Assembly: GCA_963806935.1 (NCBI GenBank) | Contig: CAWEAT010000041.1 | Span: forward strand, 36,670-100,669 | DNA length: 64,000 nt | Source of the DNA: Roseiarcus sp963806935 | GTDB lineage: Bacteria; Pseudomonadota; Alphaproteobacteria; Rhizobiales; Beijerinckiaceae | Direction: 5' to 3' | Made by a program: the position numbers and the translations under genes | Shown here: one piece after another, positions 58,550-64,000 of the stretch | Layout of the letters: each line of letters begins with the position of its first letter | How positions within the stretch are numbered: the stretch's first letter is position 1 | The notes under the pieces: model-generated | The model's input: the letters and a program-made list of their open reading frames with translations, nothing else | Told to the model about the DNA's origin: nothing | Databases searched by the model: none

Positions 58550-58903
58550 TCATTTTGGACAAGGGGCATCCCAATTCTTCTGGTTGTAGCCGAGGGCTTG
58601 GGCCGCATTTCTTTCATTGCTGGTAAGCGCGGACCATTCCTTGGACGACGCCGCGGCGTTGCCCGAGCTCCAGTTTTCATTGGAATATCCAAGGGATTCA
58701 AAGGCTTTCTTTTCGGGATCGGATAATTCGTTCCAACCTAGCGCATCCCAAGCGCATACGTTGGCGACGTGGCGAATCCCGCTGGGTTGTGCGGGGGTTG
58801 CAGTCGCGGCGCCAACAGGCGCTGCTGGCGGCGGATTTGTCGTGTTACAGGCGCCGAGACATAGACAGATAATCCCGACTGAAAGGACATTTCGCATAGC
58901 CAT
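58550..58903 (-). CDS. Small putative lipoprotein
   Basis: 117 residues from ATG 58903 behind a good site (GAGGAAAATCGG). The signal peptide ends in a lipobox (ICLCLGAC, Cys at residue 19), predicting a lipid-anchored protein. After a Pro/Ala linker, the mature domain has two related halves: WDALGWNELSDPEKKAFESL, then GYSNENWS, and EWSALTSNERNAAQALGYNQ, then KNWD. This is an internal duplication of a short helical motif with Leu/Gly-Tyr-Asn-x-x-x-Trp. The base composition is less GC-rich than its neighbours. I do not recognise the family. Confidence 0.72.
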   Translation of the reverse strand: MAMRNVLSVGIICLCLGACNTTNPPPAAPVGAATATPAQPSGIRHVANVCAWDALGWNELSDPEKKAFESLGYSNENWSSGNAAASSKEWSALTSNERNAAQALGYNQKNWDAPCPK

Positions 58904-59417
58904 CCGATTTTCCTCCCCAACTAACAATCCAATACCTACCCCTATCGAGCAACAAGACAACAAGGGCGATGTCCGCACAATCGGCGACACTCATGCCGGC
59001 GTTAGGAGCGGCCGACTTGGCAAACTGGACCGACCTTGAGCCGGTTGTCGTCTATGCGGCCGATCTGAGAACCTTAATCGAATTGACAGAGCCATGGAAA
59101 AGCGGCGCCCGCCCATGATCGCCGCTGGCGCGCGCGCAGGGTGAGCATAGCCGCTGCTCGGTCACTCACTCGCGCGCGTGCGATTGAGTTCCCCGGCGCA
59201 GCTAGAACACCGCCAGCCGCACGGCCGTACTGCGAAAGTCTTTGGGAAATTTGGTCGGAGTGAGAGTCCGACCACCTAACATTCGCCGATGTCCTGCGGT
59301 GTGCTCATAATCCCCTGAAATTACCGACTTTATGGCAATGCTCGTCTTTCGTTGACCACCGATGTCCGCTACAATCCGCGTCACATTGTAAGACCGATTG
59401 TAAGACTTGGGGAATCG
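58904..59417. other. Intergenic region ahead of the integrase (514 bases)
   Basis: No gene that I can support. It holds the tRNA-3'-end-like sequence and hairpin near 59252-59273 (listed separately). The AT content rises towards the integrase start. It probably contains the integration breakpoint and the integrase promoter. Confidence 0.55.
59252..59273 (-). other. tRNA 3'-end-like sequence, candidate attachment site
   Basis: On the minus strand 59263-59252 reads TCACTCCGACCA, matching the 3' acceptor end of many proteobacterial tRNA-Pro genes including CCA. No complete tRNA is attached, as expected for an att half-site left by integration. The same bases also make a 7-bp hairpin (GGTCGGA 59253-59259 / TCCGACC 59267-59273). 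It lies 145 bases upstream of the integrase start. A 12-base match can occur by chance, so this is tentative. Confidence 0.4.
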
Positions 59418-60638
59418 ATGGGCCGGCCCAACCATAAGCTGACCGCGCGCAAGGTCGAGGCCGCCAAGCCTGGACGGTATGGAGATGGCGGTGGTCTCTA
59501 TCTCATTGTTTCGGCCGTGGGCGCTCGGAAATGGGTTTACCGCTTCACGTTCGGCGGCCGGGTCACGGAGATGGGGATCGGCTCAGCGAGCATCGTTTCG
59601 CTAGCTGAGGCGCGTGACCGCGCCCACGAAGCACGCAAGCTCCTCGAAGCGGGCGAAAACCCCATCGCCGCGAAGCGTCGTGCCGCTCAGGTGAGCGCGG
59701 GCGTTCCCACGTTTGGCGCGATTGCGGATGAGTTGCTCTCGGCAAAGAAAAGCGAGTGGCGCAACGAAAAGCATCAAGGCCAGTGGCGGGCTTCGCTGAC
59801 GGAATTAGTCCGATCACTGCGCGATCGGAGGGTAGACGAGATTGATACTGAGGCGGTGTTGGGGGTTCTGAAGCCGCTTTGGCAGTCGAAGCCGGAAACC
59901 GCGTCTCGACTCCGAGGCCGGATCGAAGCGGTTTTGGACGCGGCGAAAGCGCGAGGTTATCGCTCAGGTGAAAATCCGGCCGCCTGGCGGGGCCACTTAT
60001 CCCACCTTCTCCCGAAGCGCGCGAAGCTCACTCGCGGTCATCATGCCGCGATGCCCTATCAGGAGATCCCGACTTTCGTTGCCAAGCTGCGTGAGACCAA
60101 CTCCTTCGCCGCCAGGGCGCTCGAATTCGCCATCCTGACCGCTGCGCGAAGTGGTGAGGTGTATCACGCGCGATGGTCAGAGATCGATCGGGACGCGGAA
60201 GTTTGGACTGTGCCGGCGGCAAGAATGAAGGCCGCCCGTGAGCATCGCGTCCCGCTATCGAAGCGCTCTCTTGCAATCATTGAGGCGCTCGCCGGGGCGA
60301 AAACTTGCGAATACGTGTTCCCCAGCCCGAGGGGGCGTCGACCGCTTTCTCACGTGGCGATGGCCAAGGTGATGGACAGATTGAATGTCGACGGCCCGAC
60401 CGTGCACGGCTTCCGCAGCGCGTTTCGGGATTGGTGCGGAGAGGCTACCGCCTATCCACGGGAGATCGCCGAGGCAGCGCTTGCTCATGTGATCGGCGAC
60501 AAGGCCGAGCAAGCTTACCGGCGCGGGGATGCTTTGGAAAAGCGCCGCAAGCTGATGGACGCCTGGGCGGCCTATTGCGAGCCGAAGGCGTCTTCGTCAG
60601 TTGTTCGGATCGAGGATCGAAGAAAGGTCGCGCCGTGA
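59418..60638 (+). CDS. P4-type tyrosine-recombinase integrase
   Basis: 406 residues from ATG 59418 (GGGGA precedes it). The N-terminal DUF4102 arm-binding domain (KLTARKVEAAKPGRYGDGGG; WVYRFTFGGRVTEMGIGSAS) is followed by the core-binding and catalytic domains. Active-site residues are seen in order: Arg in LTAARSGEVYHARWSEID, Lys in AARMKAAREHRVPLS, His-x-x-Arg in VHGFRSAFRDWCGEA, His in EAALAHVIGDKAEQ and Tyr in AYRRGDALEKR. Such integrases insert genomic islands into tRNA genes. It overlaps the next gene by 4 bases. Confidence 0.93.
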   Translation: MGRPNHKLTARKVEAAKPGRYGDGGGLYLIVSAVGARKWVYRFTFGGRVTEMGIGSASIVSLAEARDRAHEARKLLEAGENPIAAKRRAAQVSAGVPTFGAIADELLSAKKSEWRNEKHQGQWRASLTELVRSLRDRRVDEIDTEAVLGVLKPLWQSKPETASRLRGRIEAVLDAAKARGYRSGENPAAWRGHLSHLLPKRAKLTRGHHAAMPYQEIPTFVAKLRETNSFAARALEFAILTAARSGEVYHARWSEIDRDAEVWTVPAARMKAAREHRVPLSKRSLAIIEALAGAKTCEYVFPSPRGRRPLSHVAMAKVMDRLNVDGPTVHGFRSAFRDWCGEATAYPREIAEAALAHVIGDKAEQAYRRGDALEKRRKLMDAWAAYCEPKASSSVVRIEDRRKVAP

Positions 60639-61357
60639 GCCGGGAGACATTAAAGCCCGCACTGGACAACAACTCTCGCGACGGTAACGGCATGCCGGCA
60701 ACGACCGGGATCGAGCTGGATTTGACGGCAACTAAAGTCGAGCCTGCCGTGGCCGCGGCAGAAGATGCGTGGCGTTCGGCTCAATTGATCGCTGATCGCG
60801 CATGGCGCATTGCGGAACGCCCGCGAGGTCCGGACGATTTCGATAAACTTCACGCGGATCTACAGCGTGTTTTGTACTGGATTGCCTTCCGGAGGGATCA
60901 GGCACCGGCGCCGACCGCCGAGGACTGGCGCAGCGTGCTTTTTCGCCGATTGAGCTACGAGGGGGCTGTGGACGTCGTGGTCGGAAACCCTCAACGGGCC
61001 CTCGCGCTCGCGCTACGACGCGGTGAGCTTGTCGGCTTTGACGAGACAGGCGAGCCGCTATCGCCGGAATTTTGGGCGCACCAGGGCTTTGACTGGCGTC
61101 GTTGGCCCAAGGTCGTCTTTCGCTGGAAGGACGTCGTGGTGGCGTTTCCGGCGAGCGGTCCAAGCGTCCGGGACGTGCTGAGCGAATTGCTGACCGCCAA
61201 CCTCAAGCTCACCCAGAATCAGGCTTGGGACATCGTCAAGAGCCGCTGCGAAAATGCGCGCCGCCAAGATATTCGTGATCTGTGGGAAACTCTCGGAGGC
61301 TCAACGATACCGGGGCCTCGGGGGCCTCGGAAAAATCGAGCCACGCCCCTGGCATAA
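60635..61357 (+). CDS. Unknown protein translationally coupled to the integrase
   Basis: 240 residues, starting at GTG 60635, which overlaps the integrase stop (GTGA). It has no recognised domain. Visible features are an N-terminal helical region rich in Ala/Arg (PAVAAAEDAWRSAQLIADRA), Trp-rich segments (EFWAHQGFDWRRWPKVVFRW), and a C-terminal helix-turn-like stretch (LTQNQAWDIVKSRCENARRQ). The tail GPRGPRKNRATPLA is basic. The coupling suggests it belongs to the same mobile element, perhaps as a DNA-binding or excision partner; this is inference. Confidence 0.7.
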   Translation: MSRETLKPALDNNSRDGNGMPATTGIELDLTATKVEPAVAAAEDAWRSAQLIADRAWRIAERPRGPDDFDKLHADLQRVLYWIAFRRDQAPAPTAEDWRSVLFRRLSYEGAVDVVVGNPQRALALALRRGELVGFDETGEPLSPEFWAHQGFDWRRWPKVVFRWKDVVVAFPASGPSVRDVLSELLTANLKLTQNQAWDIVKSRCENARRQDIRDLWETLGGSTIPGPRGPRKNRATPLA

Positions 61358-61436
61358 TCCGGCGCAATTGCAGATTTCGACAAGCGCGAAAACATGCGGT
61401 CAATAGAGAGCTATCCCGGACACGGAGATGGCCTCG

Positions 61437-61529
61437 ATGGATTTCATTCAACCCGGCGTCACAGTCAGGAAAGCGCCTCTGCCCGATGCTACGAAGGCGC
61501 GTCGCGTTAACGACGCCTGCCGAGTGTGA
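61437..61529 (+). pseudogene. Gene start truncated by IS21 insertion
   Basis: ATG 61437, preceded by GGAG at 61424-61427, opens a frame of 30 codons (MDFIQPGVTVRKAPLPDATK ...). It ends at TGA 61527-61529, where the stop is formed by the first bases of the IS element. The gene that originally stood here is therefore cut after about 29 codons, and its remainder should lie beyond the right IS end, outside the window. The fragment is too short to name. Confidence 0.5.
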
Positions 61530-61532
61530 TCC

Positions 61533-61587
61533 GGCGTGGAAAAGTGACCCCCTGATGCGGGGGATCGGCGTCTAAAATTGACCCCCC
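61533..61587 (+). repeat. IS21 left-end transposase boxes
   Basis: Two direct boxes of the form GGCGT..AAAA.TGACCCCC at 61533-61552 and 61567-61587, separated by a GC-rich spacer containing CCCCCTGATGCGGGGG. They match, in inverted orientation, the two boxes at the right end (63978-63997 and 63954-63973). Confidence 0.8.
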
Positions 61588-61638
61588 AATCATCGGTTTG
61601 TTCGGCTGCCCGCTTTGGCGCGAAGCGGGCGGTGGGGG

Positions 61639-63120
61639 ATGTTGGTTGTGGAGACGATCGCTCGGATACGGCGCGAGCACTTTGTCCAAGGCAAATCGAT
61701 CAAAGAGATCGCTCGCGATCTGCGACTGTCCCGCAATACGGTTCGCAAGGTCCTGCGGTCTGACGTGACCTCGTTTGCCTACGAGCGTCAGGTGCAGCCG
61801 CGCCCGAAGCTGGGGAGATGGAAAGAGGAACTTGATCGGCTGCTGGCTACGAACGCCGAGGCGCCGGCGCGAGAGCGGCTGACTCTGATCCGGATTTTCG
61901 AAGAACTGCGATCGCTCGGCTATGAGGGTGGATACGACGCTGTCCGTCGCTATGCGAGCGCCTGGGCAAAGACGAACGCGAGCGCAACCGCGAGCGCGTT
62001 TATTCCGCTGACATTTGCGCCGGGCGAGGCCTACCAGTTCGACTGGAGCCATGAGATTGTCGTGATGGACGGGGTGACGACGATCGTGAAGGTCGCGCAT
62101 GTCCGTCTTTGCCATAGCCGCATGATGCTCGCGCGCGCCTATCCCGACCAGAGATGTTTACGCCCACGAGCGAGCGTTTGCGTTCTTCAAGGGCGCCTGC
62201 GCGCGGCATCTACGACAACATGAAGACGGCGGTGGAAACGATCTTCCTCGGCAAGGACCGGCAATACAATCGCCGCTTCCTCCAGATGTGCTCGCATCAT
62301 CTCGTCGAGCCTGTCGCCTGCACGCCGGCGTCAGGCTGGGAGAAGGGCCAAGTCGAGAACCAGGTCGGCCGTGCGTGAGCGCTTCTTCACGCCGCGCTTG
62401 CGCGTCAAGAGCTATGACGAACTGAACGCCTGGCTCATGGACAAATGCATCGCCTGGGCCAAGGCGCATCCCCATCCCGAACAGCCCGACAGAACGATCT
62501 GGGAGGTCTTCGAGGAAGAGCGACCGAAGCTCGTTCCCTATCGCGGCCGCTTCGATGGATTCCATGCCTTGCCGGCCTCGGTGTCGAAGACCTGCCTGGT
62601 GCGGTTCGACAACAACAAATACTCGGTGAGCGCCAGCGCGGTCGGCCGCCCGGTCGAAATCCACGCCTACGCCGATCGGATCGCCATCCGCCAGGACGGG
62701 CGCATTGTGGCGGAGCATCGGCGCTGTTACGGGCGCGGCGAGACGATCTACGATCCCTGGCATTACGTGCCGGTTCTGGCGCGCAAGCCGGGCGCTCTGC
62801 GCAACGGGGCGCCGTTCAAGGATTGGGTGCTGCCGGCTGGGCTCGACCGGGTCCGGCGCAAGCTCGCCGGTTCGAACGACGGCGATCGGCAGATGGTCAA
62901 AATCCTCGCCGCGGTGCTGAGCGACGGGCTGCCGGCGGTCGAGGCCGCCTGCCATCAGGCGCTGTCCGAGGGCGTCCATTCGGCCGACGTCGTCATCAAC
63001 ATCCTCGCGCGTCAGCGCGATCCGGGACCGACGGCGACGATCATGACGCCCGACGCTTTGCGGCTGCGCTACGCGCCGATCGCCGACTGCGCCCGATACG
63101 ATCAACTCAGGAGCGCCTAA
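61639..63120 (+). pseudogene. istA: IS21 transposase IstA, several frameshifts
   Basis: Corrected length is about 493 residues. The start ATG at 61639 follows GGTGGGGG. The N-terminal HTH is IKEIARDLRLSRNTVRKVLR. The DDE core begins YQFDWSHEIVVMDGVTTIVK, VAHVRLCHSRMMLARAYP, and continues in other frames through GIYDNMKTAVETIFLGKDRQ and CTPASGWEKGQVENQVG to RERFFTPRLRVKSYDELNAW. Frame breaks fall at about 62148-62165 (before MFYAHERAFAFF), about 62205 and about 62368. The third part, 62371-63120, is intact and long. The protein cannot be made as sequenced. Confidence 0.88.
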
Positions 63121-63123
63121 CCT

Positions 63124-63852
63124 ATGGAAAGAACCGAAGTCTTCGACATGATGAGCAGCCTCAAGCTCTACGGGATGAGAAGCGCCTACGACGAGACGCT
63201 GGTCACGGCGCTCAAGCGCAAGCACGAACCGCAACGCTTCGTCGGCGATCTCCTGAAAGCCGAGATCTCGGAGAAGCATGCCCGCTCAATCAAATACCAG
63301 CTCACCGTCGCCAAGCTGCCGCTGGCCAAGGACGTCGACGACTTCGCGTTCAGTAACACGCCGATCAACCAGGCTCTCGTGCGCGATCTGGCCGGCGGCG
63401 CCTTCCTTGCCCAACAGCGAAACGTCGTCCTGGTCGGAGGAACGGGAACGGGCAAGACCCATCTGGCCATCGCCATTGCGCGAAGCTGCATCCGAGCCGG
63501 ATCGCGCGGTCGCTTCTTCACCACCGTCGATCTCGTCAATCAGCTCGAGGCCGAAAGCCGAGCCGGACGCCAGGGACGCATCGCCGACTATCTCACCCGC
63601 CTCGACTTCGTCATCCTCGATGAACTCGGCTATCTGCCCTTCGCCCAGGCCGGCGGGCAATTGCTGTTCCACTTGGTCAGCCGACTCTATGAGCGCACCT
63701 CAATCGTCGTCACCACCAACCTCGCCTTCGGCGAATGGCCGAGCGTCTTTGGCGACCCAAAGATGACGACAGCACTCCTCGATCGCCTCACCCATCACTG
63801 CGACATCGTCGAGACTGGAAACGAGAGCTGGCGCTTCAAGAACCGCGCCTGA
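63124..63852 (+). CDS. istB: IS21 helper ATPase IstB
   Basis: 242-residue AAA+ (DnaC/IstB-like) protein, intact. Walker A is LVGGTGTGKTHLAIAIA, Walker B FVILDELGYLPF, and sensor-1 VVTTNLAFGEW; the C-terminus has the usual TALLDRLTHHCDIVETGNES, then WRFKNR. It binds target DNA and licenses IstA integration. It starts 3 bases after the istA stop. Confidence 0.95.
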   Translation: MERTEVFDMMSSLKLYGMRSAYDETLVTALKRKHEPQRFVGDLLKAEISEKHARSIKYQLTVAKLPLAKDVDDFAFSNTPINQALVRDLAGGAFLAQQRNVVLVGGTGTGKTHLAIAIARSCIRAGSRGRFFTTVDLVNQLEAESRAGRQGRIADYLTRLDFVILDELGYLPFAQAGGQLLFHLVSRLYERTSIVVTTNLAFGEWPSVFGDPKMTTALLDRLTHHCDIVETGNESWRFKNRA

Positions 63853-63953
63853 CCGACCAACGCCTCTGCGCCTCACCGATCCGCGCTCGCCCCGGCTGCG
63901 CAACCCCGGCCAGCTCCGCCGGGGCGAGCGCTGCCGTTCGAGCACGTCTCCAA

Positions 63954-63997
63954 GGGGGGCACTTTTGAGCGCCGATTGGGGGTCAAAGTTCAACGCC
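63954..63997 (-). repeat. IS21 right-end transposase boxes
   Basis: On the minus strand, GGCGTTGAACTTTGACCCCC (63997-63978) and GGCGCTCAAAAGTGCCCCCC (63973-63954) form the inverted counterparts of the left-end boxes. Their presence up to the window edge shows that the element ends within a few bases beyond 64000. Confidence 0.8.
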
Positions 63998-64000
63998 GAT

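Larger units (their letters stand above)
61525..64000 (+). mobile_element. IS21-family insertion sequence (right tip beyond window)
   Basis: The element carries istA and istB in the typical order with a 3-base gap and has IS21-type ends. The left end begins TGTGATCCGGCG near 61525. The right end is visible up to TTCAACGCCGAT at 64000, so the last few bases of its inverted repeat lie outside. Each end holds two copies of a GGCGTNNAAANNTGACCCCC-like box, as expected for IS21 transposase-binding sites. IstA is frame-broken, so this copy may be unable to transpose. Confidence 0.9.

Noticed and set aside
59202..59435. 77-residue minus-strand frame upstream of the integrase
   Set aside because: It overlaps the tRNA-end-like sequence and the integrase start, has no ribosome-binding site and no recognisable domain. 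It was treated as non-coding attachment-region sequence.

Overview
The window is GC-rich alphaproteobacterial DNA, most likely from the Hyphomicrobiales (Beijerinckiaceae/Methylocystaceae-like; this is inferred from gene content, not tested by a search). The pointers are an sdhCDAB operon, an RNase E with a long acidic insertion, UbiG, an IalB-type secreted protein, CobT, CbpA/CbpM and the rhizobial-type palindromic repeats. Genes are dense and both strands are used. No rRNA gene, intact tRNA gene or CRISPR array was seen.

Layout. 1-10 kb: an amidase start, a small secreted protein, an AraC regulator, a VOC protein, a frame-disrupted 5-oxoprolinase, an aldo/keto reductase, DUF427, SHOCT, Tat-exported beta-carbonic anhydrase and SDR genes. 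10-17 kb: an HD phosphohydrolase, a MetE-like protein, cbpA-cbpM, a BON-LysM protein, a His/Gly-rich secreted protein, lysC and ubiG. 17-19 kb: a gene-poor scar with two gene remnants and a diverged 195-bp tandem repeat, then an IalB-like gene. 19-28.5 kb: a quinone reductase, a GNAT protein, apt, a large GH63/MGH1-type glucosidase, dps and sdhCDAB. 28.6-36.3 kb: a divergent sugar-acid cluster (PfkB kinase, ketoglutarate-semialdehyde dehydrogenase and an XylX-like FAH protein leftward; GntR regulator, UxaA-type dehydratase, HAD phosphatase and AraD1/GguC-type FAH protein rightward). A perfect palindrome between the two arms is the likely GntR operator. 36.3-45.2 kb: rne with a long leader, amiC, PBP1A and prfB with its programmed +1 frameshift. 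45.2-58.9 kb: repeat elements, cytochrome b561/YceI/anti-sigma/ECF sigma, a Gly-rich TPR-like protein, DoxX, a damaged aldehyde dehydrogenase, cobT, an orphan NitT/TauT-type binding protein, an ethylene-receptor-like hybrid histidine kinase, an NhaA-thioredoxin fusion, DUF2188 and a lipoprotein. 59-64 kb: the left end of an integrated element (a tRNA 3'-end-like sequence, a P4-type integrase, a coupled unknown gene), cut by an IS21-family insertion that runs to the window end.

The most notable biology is (i) the histidine kinase whose N-terminal membrane domain keeps all six key ethylene-binding positions of plant ETR1 at the same spacing; (ii) the divergent oxidative sugar-acid cluster, whose substrate is not evident; and (iii) several non-coding elements: a 52-bp double palindrome present as a perfect inverted pair, a 21-23-bp spaced A-rich array behind prfB, and the 195-bp repeat.

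Data caution: at least 15 single-base frame disruptions occur, mostly +1 insertions. They hit genes that are normally indispensable (rne, PBP1A, prfB) while the shifted frames remain perfectly family-like. Uncorrected assembly error is the simplest explanation, so the pseudogene labels here are provisional.
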